A stretch of DNA of 64,000 bases from Microbispora hainanensis (GCF_006874475.1 NZ_VIRM01000042.1:1-64000); one strand, 5' to 3'; shown: positions 51,208-62,568, numbered from the stretch's first letter. A program made the numbers and translations. Notes: generated by a model from the letters alone, not told the origin.

Positions 51208-52170
51208 ATGTTCGCCGTCACCGCCACACAGTTCGATCCGGACGACCCGATAAAGGGCCTGACAATCGGGGAGCACCCCGAGCCCGTCGTGCCGGAGGGA
51301 TGGACGACCGTCACGGTCCGGGCCGCCGCGCTCAATCACCACGACCTGTGGACCCTCAAGGGCGTGGGAATCAGCCAGGAGCGGCTGCCGATCGTGCTCG
51401 GCTGCGATGCGGCGGGGGTGGACGAGGACGGCAACGAGGTCATCGTCCACTCCGTGATCGGCACCCCGGTCGACGGGGACGAGACCCTCGACCCGGCGCG
51501 TTCGCTGCTGTCGGAGAAGTACGACGGGACGTTCGCGGAGAAGGTCGCGGTGCCCCGCCGCAACCTGGTGCCCAAGCCCGCGGCGATCTCCTTCGAGGAG
51601 GCCGCCTGCCTGCCCACGGCCTGGCTCACCGCCTTCCGCATGATCTTCGACAAGGCCGGGCTGGAGCCGGGCTCGACCATCCTGGTCCAGGGGGCCGGCG
51701 GCGGCGTGGCGACCGCGCTGATCGCGCTCGGCCGGGCCGGCGGCTTCCGCGTCTGGGCGACGAGCCGCTCGCAGGACAAGCGGGAACGGGCCCTCGCGCT
51801 CGGCGCCGACCGGGTTTTCGAGACCGGTGCGCGGCTGCCCGAGCGGGTGGACGCCGTCATGGAGACGGTCGGCGAGGCCACCTGGAAGCACTCGCTCAGC
51901 TCCCTGCGCCCGGGTGGCCGGATCGTCACCTGCGGCGCGACGAGCGGCATGGTCGCCGCGACGCAGCTCGCACAGGTCTACTTCCTGCAGAAGTCGATCA
52001 TCGGATCCACGATGGGGACGCGTGAGCAGCTCGCGCGGCTCGCGGTGTTCCTGGAGCAGACGGGCGTCCGGCCGGTGATCGACCGGGTGCTGCCGCTGGC
52101 CCAGGCGGAGGAGGGCTTCACGGCCATGCACCGCGGCGAGGTCTTCGGCAAGGTGGTCTTCACGCTCTGA
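51208..52170 (+). CDS. MDR-superfamily zinc-independent quinone oxidoreductase-like protein
   Basis: A 320-residue medium-chain dehydrogenase. The GroES-like part contains ALNHHDLWTLKGVG and LGCDAAG; the NAD(P)-binding motif is VQGAGGGVATALIALGRAGG (about 157-176). The Cys cluster for structural zinc is missing, and the first ligand position is Asp-Leu-Trp rather than Cys, so it resembles zeta-crystallin/quinone-reductase types. The substrate is unknown. It is flanked by a terminator and is not in an operon. Confidence 0.88.
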   Translation: MFAVTATQFDPDDPIKGLTIGEHPEPVVPEGWTTVTVRAAALNHHDLWTLKGVGISQERLPIVLGCDAAGVDEDGNEVIVHSVIGTPVDGDETLDPARSLLSEKYDGTFAEKVAVPRRNLVPKPAAISFEEAACLPTAWLTAFRMIFDKAGLEPGSTILVQGAGGGVATALIALGRAGGFRVWATSRSQDKRERALALGADRVFETGARLPERVDAVMETVGEATWKHSLSSLRPGGRIVTCGATSGMVAATQLAQVYFLQKSIIGSTMGTREQLARLAVFLEQTGVRPVIDRVLPLAQAEEGFTAMHRGEVFGKVVFTL

Positions 52171-52177
52171 CGCATAC

Positions 52178-52206
52178 GGCCGGGGCGCTGACGACGCGTC
52201 CCGGCC
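52178..52206. terminator. Bidirectional hairpin
   Basis: GGCCGGGGCGC (52178-52188) pairs with GCGTCCCGGCC (52196-52206) with one G-T pair and a seven-base loop, between the convergent oxidoreductase and PadR genes. Confidence 0.75.
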
Positions 52207-52219
52207 CGGGACCCGTCGG

Positions 52220-52960
52220 TCAGGGGTGCAGTGCCCGGCGGATGCGCTCGGCGGCCTCGTCGAGGGCGGCCCGGCACTCGGCAAGGGCCTGTTCGCCGGG
52301 CACGCCGGCGCCGGAGGACCGGTGGACGTCGGCGACGAAGTCGGCCAGCATCCGGCTGAGCGCGGCGTCGTGGTCGCCCTGCCGGCCGCCGCCGAATCCC
52401 CAGGACTCCTCCCAGATCCGGCGCCACTCGTGCTGCCAGCGCTCGCTCTCCTCCTGCCAGTGGCGCTTGTGGCGGCGCCACTCCTCCTTCTGCCTGCGCC
52501 ACTCCTCCTTGGCGTGGTCGCGCTGCCGCCGCCACTCCTCCTTCTGCTCACGCCGCAGGTCGCGGTTGTCGTGGCCGATGTCCCTGGCCATCTGGGTGAG
52601 CTCCTCGCGCAGGGAACGCACGGTCTGCCGCACGTCCTCCTTCACCTCGCGGGCGATGTCCTGCACCGAGGCGCTGATCTCCTGCTCCAGGTCGGCGAGC
52701 TCGTCCATCCGGTCGTTGATCTCGGCCCGCCCCTTGTCGGTGAGGGTGAAGACCTTCTTGCCGTCCACGACCTCGTGGGTGACCAGGCCCTCGTCCTCCA
52801 GCCGGGCCAGCCGGGGGTAGATCGTGCCGGGGGAGGGGGAGTAGACGCCGAGGAAACGGTCCTGCAGCAGCCGGATGATCTCGTAGCCGTGCCGCGGGCT
52901 CTCCTCCAGCAGCTTCAGCAGGTACAGCCGCAGCCGGCCGTGCCCGAACACGGGACTCAT
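52220..52960 (-). CDS. PadR-family regulator with a long coiled-coil extension
   Basis: A 246-residue regulator. The PadR winged helix occupies about 1-75 (YLLKLLEESPRHGYEIIRLL, SPSPGTIYPRLARLEDEGLV). A helical stretch follows, with a charged coiled coil of repeated KEEWRRQ/H heptad-like units at about 140-175, much longer than in typical PadR proteins. The start ATG 52960 follows GAGGAG. It is 64 bp downstream of the DUF4097 gene on the same strand, and a repeat pair upstream of that gene is its probable operator. Confidence 0.9.
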   Translation of the reverse strand: MSPVFGHGRLRLYLLKLLEESPRHGYEIIRLLQDRFLGVYSPSPGTIYPRLARLEDEGLVTHEVVDGKKVFTLTDKGRAEINDRMDELADLEQEISASVQDIAREVKEDVRQTVRSLREELTQMARDIGHDNRDLRREQKEEWRRQRDHAKEEWRRQKEEWRRHKRHWQEESERWQHEWRRIWEESWGFGGGRQGDHDAALSRMLADFVADVHRSSGAGVPGEQALAECRAALDEAAERIRRALHP

Positions 52961-53024
52961 CGCGTCTCCTCGCTCTCGGCTCCGAGCGGCAGCCGCCCGG
53001 CGCGGTGTTGCCTCGTTCGCTCGC

Positions 53025-53846
53025 TCACGCTCTCTCCTCTTCTCGCCTGCCGGCGGGCTGGCCGCTGAGCAGGGTGACGGCGCCGGACACCGTGATCGCC
53101 GAGAGGGACGCCATGCCGCCGCCCAGCCGGCCGCTGAGCGAACGGGTCCCCGGGGCCGAGGTGACGTGCAACTCGGGGAAGGCCGACTCGATCCTGCCGG
53201 AGGTCGAGCGGACGGACACGTCGGCGTCCACGTCGTGCGGGAGACGTACGACGATCGAGCCCGACATGCTGTTCGCGGTGACGTGACCGGTGGGCTCCAG
53301 TTCGAGGTCGGCGGTGACGCGGCCCGACACGGTGTTCGCGCGCAGCCGCCGCGGCCGGCCCGCGGCCACAGTGAGGTCGCCGGAGACGCTGGAGAAGGAC
53401 AGGTCGCCGGTCAGGCCCCGGCTCTCCACCGAGCCCGAGACCGTCTCGGCGTGCACCTCGCCGCTGACGCCGTCGAGGACGACCTCGCCCGACACGGCCT
53501 TCACGCCGGTGATCCCCTCCATGCCCGTCACGACGGCGGAGGCGGAGACGACCCCGGCCTGCACGGGGCACGTCCTCGGCACGGTCAGCGTCAGCGTCGT
53601 CCTGCGCGGACCCGGGCGTAACCACCCGAGGACGCCGTCCCACGTCAGGTCCTTGTACGCGACGGTCAGGCGGCCGTCGTCGTCGTGGGTCACGACCAGC
53701 GGCGCGCCGTCCACCTCCGTCACTTCGAGAGTCGGCGGCCCGTCACTGGCCAGCACCGCCAGCCGACCGGCCACGACACGCACGTTGAGCGCGGTGACCG
53801 CGCCGAACGTGAGCCGTCCGGGAGAGTCGATCGTCCATTGGGGCAT
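53025..53846 (-). CDS. DUF4097 family beta-repeat protein
   Basis: A 273-residue protein without signal peptide or membrane helix. The C-terminal two thirds are successive beta strands with a recurring (V/T)-S-G-x-(V/L) pattern (KAVSGEVVLDGVSGEV; TVSGSVESRGLTG; SSVSGDLTV; TVSGRVTAD; SMSGSIVV; STSGRIES), the layout of DUF4097/adhesin-like beta-helix domains. Family members sit next to PadR or envelope-stress regulators, but the function is unknown. It is the first gene of a two-gene operon with padR. Confidence 0.88.
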   Translation of the reverse strand: MPQWTIDSPGRLTFGAVTALNVRVVAGRLAVLASDGPPTLEVTEVDGAPLVVTHDDDGRLTVAYKDLTWDGVLGWLRPGPRRTTLTLTVPRTCPVQAGVVSASAVVTGMEGITGVKAVSGEVVLDGVSGEVHAETVSGSVESRGLTGDLSFSSVSGDLTVAAGRPRRLRANTVSGRVTADLELEPTGHVTANSMSGSIVVRLPHDVDADVSVRSTSGRIESAFPELHVTSAPGTRSLSGRLGGGMASLSAITVSGAVTLLSGQPAGRREEERA

Positions 53847-53920
53847 CGCTCAGGCCCTTCCACGCGAAGTCCTGCGCCCGCACGGGTCGGCTTCCGTGCG
53901 GACGAACCATCCACAAACAC

Positions 53921-53958
53921 GATATATCGCGTCTGCGCAAAGTCAAGATGTATCGCGT
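53921..53958 (-). promoter_or_regulatory. Putative PadR operator and promoter of the DUF4097-padR operon
   Basis: Direct repeats GATATATCGCGT (53921-53932) and GATGTATCGCGT (53947-53958) lie 26 bp apart, 75-112 bp upstream of the DUF4097 start. On the minus strand TTGACT (53946-53941) lies between the repeats, with a -10-like TATCGT 16 bases later inside the second one. The first repeat includes the palindrome CGATATATCG. A repressor bound here would cover the promoter, so PadR autoregulation is likely. Confidence 0.6.
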
Positions 53959-53984
53959 TTCCGTGCCTGCCCCGGAGTCTCCTG

Positions 53985-54158
53985 TCAGTCGTCCTCGTCC
54001 AGGCGTGCGAGCCAGGTGGCCAGGCGCTCGACGGGCACCTCGAACTCGGGGTTGAGGTCCACGAACTCGCGCAGCCGCTCCGCGAGCCAGCCCACGCTGA
54101 CCTCCTCCTCGCCGCGACGCTCGACGAGCTCCTCGATCCCCCTGTCGGTGAAGTACAT
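53985..54158 (-). CDS. Small DUF6104-type protein
   Basis: A 57-residue acidic protein, MYFTDRGIEELVERRGEEEV at the start and ending ARLDEDD, with a tryptophan-centred helix (VGWLAERLREFVDL). It is coded by the 174 bases upstream of a strong terminator. I recall similar short proteins beside kgd/sucA in Streptomyces and relatives, annotated as DUF6104. The function is unknown. GAGCGAGG precedes ATG 54158. Confidence 0.72.
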   Translation of the reverse strand: MYFTDRGIEELVERRGEEEVSVGWLAERLREFVDLNPEFEVPVERLATWLARLDEDD

Positions 54159-54201
54159 ACCTCGCTCCAGTGAGCTCCAGTGAATGACCTGATCATGGAG
54201 A

Positions 54202-54229
54202 GAGGTCCCCCACGGGCGTGGGGGACCTC
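54202..54229 (-). terminator. Strong hairpin terminator of kgd
   Basis: Twelve-base arms GAGGTCCCCCAC (54202-54213) and GTGGGGGACCTC (54218-54229) pair perfectly around GGGC, 22 bp past the kgd stop. Confidence 0.85.
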
Positions 54230-54251
54230 CTCAGTGGTGCGGGATCCTCGC

Positions 54252-57956
<3,705 letters not shown>

Positions 57957-58152
57957 GGCGGAAATCGCCCTCTTCCGCAGATCGGCGTTGATGTTTGGTG
58001 AACCTGTCCAAGGCTACTCGCCTCACACACCGACGTGCGCCCCGGCGGGTCGCAGGTCCCGGCCCATCCTCCCAGGATCGATAAAACAGGTCACGCGCGG
58101 ATAGCCCGTCTGGGTGGTCAGGTATCCCTTACCCTCTGGTCACAGCGGCTGG

Positions 58153-58794
58153 TCAGCCGATGAGCCGCGACTTGATCCGGATATCGGGAGCTATATCGGA
58201 CAGCATACCGGCGAGGTCGTCGGCCGCGCCGTGCAGCGCCTCCAACGAGAGCGGTTCGAGGCGCTCCAGCAGGAAGAGCGCGTCCACCGTCTCCTCGGTG
58301 ATCCTCGTCCTGACGCACTGCCGCCAGTTCCACCGCCGGCAGGTCACGCCCGCGTCGTCGCGCCACACCACCTCGCCGATCTCCGGGTCGCCCAGCGCCT
58401 CCTCCGAGGGCTCGTCGCCCGCGGCCCGCAGCAGCCGGGCGGTGCCCTGGTAGCGGCGCAGGTCCTCGCCGCCGATCGGGAGGCCGTGCCGTACGGACAC
58501 GCTGTTGTAGGCGTCCACCACGAGGTTGATCTCGGGCAGCGGCATCCGGCGGACCAGCGCGTCGACCGAGGGCCGGGTGCGCTGGGGTTTGGCGCCGAAG
58601 GCGCGGTAGGCCGTCCGCCAGGCCTCGATCCTCTCGTCGGCGAGCGGCACGGCGTGGGCCGCCGCCTCGGCGAGCCAGGCCCGCGAACGGTCGTCGGAGG
58701 GCCCGTTGCGCAGGCCGTACGCGCAGACAACCAGGACGGCGAAGTCCGGACGAAGCGCCGTGACGGCGTCGTCCACCCAGATGTCGTCGATCAC
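58153..58794 (-). CDS. B3/4-domain protein (phenylalanyl-tRNA synthetase beta-like)
   Basis: A 213-residue protein with the B3/B4 fold found in the editing part of phenylalanyl-tRNA synthetase beta. The pattern WRTAYRAFGAKPQRTRPSVDALVRR, then NLVVDAYNSVSVRHGLPIGG and the C-terminal acidic part are characteristic of the free-standing version. These proteins may deacylate mischarged tRNA or bind amino acids, but the role is unproven. The start is GTG 58794. It lies 196 bp from kgd on the same strand and appears separate. Confidence 0.82.
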   Translation of the reverse strand: MIDDIWVDDAVTALRPDFAVLVVCAYGLRNGPSDDRSRAWLAEAAAHAVPLADERIEAWRTAYRAFGAKPQRTRPSVDALVRRMPLPEINLVVDAYNSVSVRHGLPIGGEDLRRYQGTARLLRAAGDEPSEEALGDPEIGEVVWRDDAGVTCRRWNWRQCVRTRITEETVDALFLLERLEPLSLEALHGAADDLAGMLSDIAPDIRIKSRLIG

Positions 58795-58804
58795 GCCCGA
58801 CAGC

Positions 58805-58925
58805 CTACGGCCACGCCCGCATGGCGAGCGTGGCCACCGCGTCGAGGCCGGCCCGGGTCGCGCCGTCCCTGGCCTGGGTGGACATGCCCTGGATGACGGC
58901 GGCGAAGAACGTCGCGAGCGCCGCC
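58805..58925 (-). pseudogene. C-terminal remnant of a TetR-family regulator
   Basis: The minus strand encodes about 40 residues that match the end of TetR-type regulators (ALATFFAAVIQGMSTQARDG, then ATRAGLDAVATLAMRAWP) before a TAG stop. Nothing of the helix-turn-helix exists upstream; the frame runs directly into an unrelated sequence at about 58925. The TetR gene has lost all but its last quarter. Confidence 0.72.
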
Positions 58926-59015
58926 GTGGGTCTCCTGGTCGCGTTCCTCGCCTCCGGCGACGCCCGCTGGGTCACCGGCACCACGGTCGACGCCACAGGC
59001 GGCAGCGACCTGTGA
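58926..59015 (+). pseudogene. C-terminal remnant of a short-chain dehydrogenase
   Basis: The plus strand encodes VGLLVAFLASGDARWVTGTT and then VDATGGSDL before TGA, the typical last 29 residues of a classical SDR enzyme. The Rossmann and catalytic parts are missing. It abuts the TetR remnant exactly, on the opposite strand, consistent with one deletion between a divergent tetR/SDR pair. Confidence 0.75.
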
Positions 59016-59075
59016 GGCCGGCCGCCGCGGGCCGCCTCCTGGGGGCCGGGAGCAAGAGGGGTAGAGTCCGGGCTC

Positions 59076-59786
59076 ATGCCGGAAACGCCGCGTGTGCTCG
59101 CCGTACAGAACGGGGCGAAGGGGGGTCCCGGGCGGTTCGGAGAATGGCTGGAGGCCGCCGGGGTCGCCGTCGACGTGATCACCGCCTTCGACGGATCCGC
59201 CCTGCCGGCGCGGTTGGAGCACGACGGCCTGCTCGTGCTCGGCGGCGGCTACCTGCCGGACGACGACGACGCGGCGCCCTGGCTGCCGGCCACCCGCGCC
59301 CTCGTCGAGCAGGCCCTCGCCCGGTCGGTGCCCTACTTCGGCATCTGCCTGGGCGGGCAGATGCTGGCCTCGGTCGGCGGCGGGAAGGTCCAGGGCGACG
59401 CCGGGGCGCCCGAGCACGGCAGCACGTCCATCACGGTGCGGGCCGAGGCGGCGGACGACGTGGTCTTCGGTGGGCTGCCCGCGGTCGTCCCGGCGATCGA
59501 GAACCACATCGACGCCGTCACGGCCCTGCCGCCGGGCGCGGTCTGGCTCGCCGAGACCGAACGCTGCCCCTACCAGGCCTTCCGGCTGGGCGACCGCGCC
59601 TGGGGCGTGCAGTTCCACCCCGAGGTCGGGCCCGAGCGCATCCGGCTGTGGGACGCCGAGCACACGCGCAGGCGGGGTCTGGACATCGACGAGCTGTACG
59701 CCGCCGCCGCGACCGACGACCCGCTCGCGCGGGCCGCCTGGGGCGAGGTGGCCTCCCGCTTCGCCGCCGTGGTCAAGCCGGGTTGA
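59076..59786 (+). CDS. Class I glutamine amidotransferase-like protein
   Basis: A 236-residue GATase1 domain. The nucleophile Cys sits in PYFGICLGGQMLA (about residue 90) and the partner His-Glu in GVQFHPEVGPE (about residue 185). It is similar to GuaA-like stand-alone amidotransferases that hydrolyse glutamine or glutamyl amides; the ammonia acceptor is unknown. Upstream of ATG 59076 the ribosome site is weak. It is convergent with the YbaB gene, with a hairpin between. Confidence 0.86.
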   Translation: MPETPRVLAVQNGAKGGPGRFGEWLEAAGVAVDVITAFDGSALPARLEHDGLLVLGGGYLPDDDDAAPWLPATRALVEQALARSVPYFGICLGGQMLASVGGGKVQGDAGAPEHGSTSITVRAEAADDVVFGGLPAVVPAIENHIDAVTALPPGAVWLAETERCPYQAFRLGDRAWGVQFHPEVGPERIRLWDAEHTRRRGLDIDELYAAAATDDPLARAAWGEVASRFAAVVKPG

Positions 59787-59792
59787 ACGGAA

Positions 59793-59824
59793 CCGGCCGC
59801 CGCCCCTGGTGGGACGGCGGCCGG
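59793..59824. terminator. Bidirectional hairpin
   Basis: CCGGCCGCCG (59793-59802) pairs perfectly with CGGCGGCCGG (59815-59824), between the convergent amidotransferase and YbaB genes. Confidence 0.8.
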
Positions 59825-59839
59825 AGTGCTTCCGGAGCA

Positions 59840-60220
59840 TCAATCCCAGGGGACGTCGAGCAGCCGTTCGAACTGGGCGGCGGCCTCGTCGGGGTCGAAC
59901 CCGGGCAGGCCGTCGCGGATCAGCTCCCGGGTCCGGCGCGCGGCGTCGAGCCGCGCCCGGGAGACGGCGGCGCGGACCTCCTCCGCCAGCGTCCGGCTGT
60001 CCAGGCGCATCGCGCGCGGCCCGAACGTCACGTCCAGCACCGTGCCCTCCGCCGACACGGTGGCCGTCACCTGCCCGGAGGCCGCCTCGCCCGTGCCGGT
60101 GATCTCTTCGAGGTCGCCCCGGGCCCGCTCGGCCCAGGCGTGGACGCGCTCCGCCTGCTCCTCGGCCCGGGCGAGATCCTCCTCGCGGATGTCGGCCGGG
60201 TTCATGCGAGAGCCGTACAC
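59840..60220 (-). CDS. YbaB/EbfC-type nucleoid-associated protein
   Basis: A 126-residue protein of the YbaB/EbfC DNA-binding fold: a long N-terminal helix (REEDLARAEEQAERVHAWAERARGDLEE), a three-strand sheet (GQVTATVSAEGTVLDVTFGP) and a C-terminal helix. GTG 60220 is favoured by GGGAGG four bases upstream. ESX (type VII) loci often contain YbaB-like proteins such as EspL. Here two copies lie beside a WXG100-like protein and a toxin-like protein, which suggests a chaperone or regulatory role in that module. Confidence 0.82.
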   Translation of the reverse strand: MYGSRMNPADIREEDLARAEEQAERVHAWAERARGDLEEITGTGEAASGQVTATVSAEGTVLDVTFGPRAMRLDSRTLAEEVRAAVSRARLDAARRTRELIRDGLPGFDPDEAAAQFERLLDVPWD

Positions 60221-60238
60221 GGCGCCTCCCGTCGGGTC

Positions 60239-60270
60239 GTGAAGGGTCTGTGAAGGGTCTGTGAAGGGTC
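60239..60270. repeat. 11-bp tandem repeat, three units
   Basis: GTGAAGGGTCT repeats at 60239, 60250 and 60261. The array fills the gap between the two YbaB genes and its last unit runs into the stop codon of the upstream one (60269-60271). Confidence 0.93.
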
Positions 60271-60658
60271 ACAGCAGCTCGCGGGCGATCCGCTCCACGC
60301 GGTCGCGGACGAATCCGTCGTCCAAGCGCGCGGAGACGTCCGCGGTCTCGGCGAGGGCGGCATCCATGATCTGTCTGGTCCTGGCCTCGGCATCCCGCTG
60401 GGCTGCGCGCAGCACGGCCGTCACCTGCCGGCCGAGCGCCTCGCGGTCGAGCCGCAGGACGCGGGGGTCGAAGTGCAGCTCCACGATGTCGCCCCGGCCG
60501 TCGGCCACCGCTCTCATCGTGCGGTCGGGGCTTTCCGCCCGTCCCGTCACGTCGCGGACCAGGGCCCGCGCGTCCTGCAGCCGCCGCATCATCGCCCGGC
60601 CCTCCAGCAGCACGCGCTCCAGCAGCTCGGCGTCGCCGTCCGGGGAGGGGGTCGTCAT
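60269..60658 (-). CDS. Second YbaB/EbfC-type protein
   Basis: A 129-residue paralogue of the adjacent gene with the same helix-sheet-helix layout (LLEGRAMMRRLQDARALVRDVT; MRAVADGRGDIVELHFDPRVLRL; LGRQVTAVLRAAQRDAEART). It diverges from the WXG100-like gene with about 80 bp between starts. No ribosome site is obvious upstream of ATG 60658. The pair of genes points to a heteromer. A DNA-binding or chaperone role is inferred from family only. Confidence 0.8.
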   Translation of the reverse strand: MTTPSPDGDAELLERVLLEGRAMMRRLQDARALVRDVTGRAESPDRTMRAVADGRGDIVELHFDPRVLRLDREALGRQVTAVLRAAQRDAEARTRQIMDAALAETADVSARLDDGFVRDRVERIARELL

Positions 60659-60739
60659 GAGAAAGAAGATTATCGAAAGGTAGATCAGTGTTTACTGTGA
60701 TTTGTACGAGACGGGAAGTGGGGGAGTTGAGTCTGCGGC

Positions 60740-61066
60740 ATGGAGCCGAATCTGGAGATCATCCACGATCGGATGAGGCAGGACGCCTCCCGGATGCGGG
60801 TGCACGGTGAGGACTACGATGCCGCGCTGCGCCGGCTCAGGGAACGCGGGCTCGGGGGCGCGGCGTGGCAGGACGACGGCCTGCTCGGCATGCTGACCGG
60901 GCCGTACGCCGAGTGCACGCTTCTGGGGGTGGAGGCGCTGACCGGCCTGTCCGCGACGATGGCCGACACCGGCGACGGGCTGGGCAGGGTGAGCGCCCGC
61001 GTCGGCGAGGCCGAGGGCGCGAGCCTGACGCGGTCCCGTGACCTGTACGGCGAGCAGTGGGCGTGA
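60740..61066 (+). CDS. WXG100/EspC-like small protein
   Basis: A 108-residue mostly helical protein without signal peptide. The two-helix design with a central turn containing AAWQDDG and a Gly-rich middle resembles WXG100 or EspC (DUF2580) proteins, which are exported by type VII systems and pair with larger substrates. It ends 13 bp before the toxin-like gene on the same strand, so the two form an operon. Assignment to a family is by pattern and not certain; no ESX membrane component lies in the window. Confidence 0.7.
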   Translation: MEPNLEIIHDRMRQDASRMRVHGEDYDAALRRLRERGLGGAAWQDDGLLGMLTGPYAECTLLGVEALTGLSATMADTGDGLGRVSARVGEAEGASLTRSRDLYGEQWA

Positions 61067-61079
61067 CGGGGGCCCGGCG

Positions 61080-62051
61080 ATGGGTGTGACGGTTCCTCCG
61101 CAGGTGGACGTGATGCTGAGCATGCTCGGCATGCCCTGGCCGAACGTCGACGAGGACGAGATCCGCAAGGACGCCGACGCCTGGCGGACCGTGCTCGCGG
61201 GCACCGACCGGTCCGGGGCGGCGGCGAACGCCACGATCGCGGGGACGGGTGACGTCTACCGCGGCAGGTCGGCGACCGCGCTGGCCGGCTACTGGAGCGA
61301 GACGGGCGGCGAGGGCGGGCATCTGAGCCGGGCGGCGGCCGCCGCGCGGCTGGCCCCGGCCGTGCTCGACAACACGGCCTGGCTGACGACCGGCGTGAAG
61401 GTCGCGGTGGCCTCGACCGCCGTCTACACGACCGTACGGGTGGCCAGGGCGTACCTGGCGGGCGGTCCGCTCGGCGCGGCCCTGGCCGCGGCGGAGATGT
61501 TCCGCTCCCGCGCCGCCATCGGGAAGATCCAGCGGGAGGGAGCCGAGGGTGCCGGACGGGTGCTGGCCCCCGCGCTCGACCGCCGGGTCACCGAGCAGTT
61601 CCGCCGGATCCTCGAAGGCCTGCGCCGCCCCGGTGGAGGGGGGCCGGTCCCCGCGTTCGCCGGCGCGGGTCACCGCATCCCGGCCCGGGGGACGGTGGGT
61701 CCCCGCGCGGCGACCGGCCGGTCCCCGCAGGACGGCCTGGCGCTCATGGGGCGCAGCAACAAGAACGCCAGGAGCGGCGGCAACGGGCGCCGCGGCGGGG
61801 GCGGAGGCCGTAGCGGTGGCGGGGGTGGCGCCCGTGCCGGGGGTGACGGCCGGACCGCCCACAGCGAGCAACGCCAGAGCCAGCGTGGATTCAGCGACGA
61901 CATGATCGACGACGTCAAGGCGAACGGCCGAAGGAGCCGTGGCCACGATCCCGGCACCTCCGTCTACGAGACGGACAAGCTGAAGGTCGTCGTGAACGAC
62001 AGGACCGGTAACGTGATCACGGTCATCCGCAAGAAGAAGAGAAGGAACTAG
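61080..62051 (+). CDS. Candidate polymorphic toxin with C-terminal DUF4258-like domain
   Basis: A 323-residue protein. An N-terminal helical segment of WXG/PPE-like composition (about 1-110) precedes a hydrophobic stretch (about 100-145) and a long linker of Gly and Arg (about 225-260; RRGGGGGRSGGGGG). The last 60 residues (HSEQRQSQRGFSDDMIDDV ... KLKVVVNDRTGNVITVIRKK) match the DUF4258 pattern, a BECR-fold nuclease-like toxin domain. The very basic tail (KKKRRN) suits RNA binding. Size, modular order and neighbours fit a type VII-exported toxin. ATG 61080 is preferred; GTG 61038 would overlap the previous gene. Confidence 0.74.
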   Translation: MGVTVPPQVDVMLSMLGMPWPNVDEDEIRKDADAWRTVLAGTDRSGAAANATIAGTGDVYRGRSATALAGYWSETGGEGGHLSRAAAAARLAPAVLDNTAWLTTGVKVAVASTAVYTTVRVARAYLAGGPLGAALAAAEMFRSRAAIGKIQREGAEGAGRVLAPALDRRVTEQFRRILEGLRRPGGGGPVPAFAGAGHRIPARGTVGPRAATGRSPQDGLALMGRSNKNARSGGNGRRGGGGGRSGGGGGARAGGDGRTAHSEQRQSQRGFSDDMIDDVKANGRRSRGHDPGTSVYETDKLKVVVNDRTGNVITVIRKKKRRN

Positions 62052-62150
62052 TGGGGTGTCCACGAACCCTGTCCGGGCCGGTCACCGCGTTGGACGGGCC
62101 GGTGACGGCGGGCAGCCCACTGCACGCCGGGCGCGGGGAGGGAGTCTGAC

Positions 62151-62486
62151 GTGCGCATCGAGCACGACAGGGAGAACAACGTCGCCTACATCTACCTGGT
62201 CGACGAGATCGGCGAGGGAGAGGCGGTCACCCAGATCGAGGTCGAGGACGACGACCTGCGCGGGGAGATCGTGCTGGACCTCGACCGGGAGGGGCGGCTG
62301 CTGGGCATCGAGGTGCTCGGCGCGTCGCGCATCCTGCGACCGGAGGTCCTCGCCCTGGCTGACGACGAGGCCGGCGAAGGGGACGACGGAGACGACGACA
62401 GGGACGACGACGGGGACGACGGGGATGGGGACGGGGGCGGGCAGGGCGGCTCCAGCCTGCCGCCCTACGAGCCGCACCTGCGCTGA
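62151..62486 (+). CDS. DUF2283-type protein, candidate immunity/antitoxin
   Basis: A 111-residue protein. The N-terminal 70 residues match DUF2283 (IEHDRENNVAYIYLVDEIGE and VLDLDREGRLLGIEVLGAS). The tail is a run of about 25 Asp/Glu/Gly residues (DDGDDDRDDDGDDGDGDGGG), strongly acidic. GTG 62151 follows GGGGAGGGAG. DUF2283 proteins often lie beside DUF4258 proteins as antitoxins or immunity partners; the acidic tail could neutralise the basic toxin end. It is 99 bp after the toxin-like gene on the same strand. Confidence 0.78.
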   Translation: MRIEHDRENNVAYIYLVDEIGEGEAVTQIEVEDDDLRGEIVLDLDREGRLLGIEVLGASRILRPEVLALADDEAGEGDDGDDDRDDDGDDGDGDGGGQGGSSLPPYEPHLR

Positions 62487-62566
62487 GTTGTGCCTGCGCT
62501 GAGTTCTGTCTGCGCTGAGTTCTGTCTGCGCTGCGTTCTGCCTGTGCTGAGTTCTGCCTGTGCTGG
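62480..62566 (+). repeat. 16-bp tandem repeat, five units
   Basis: Units GCGCTGAGTTCTGTCT-type begin at 62480, 62496, 62512, 62528 and 62544, then a partial sixth. The array begins in the last codons of the DUF2283 gene (its TGA stop is 62484-62486) and ends three bases before a terminator. Confidence 0.95.
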
Positions 62567-62568
62567 AA

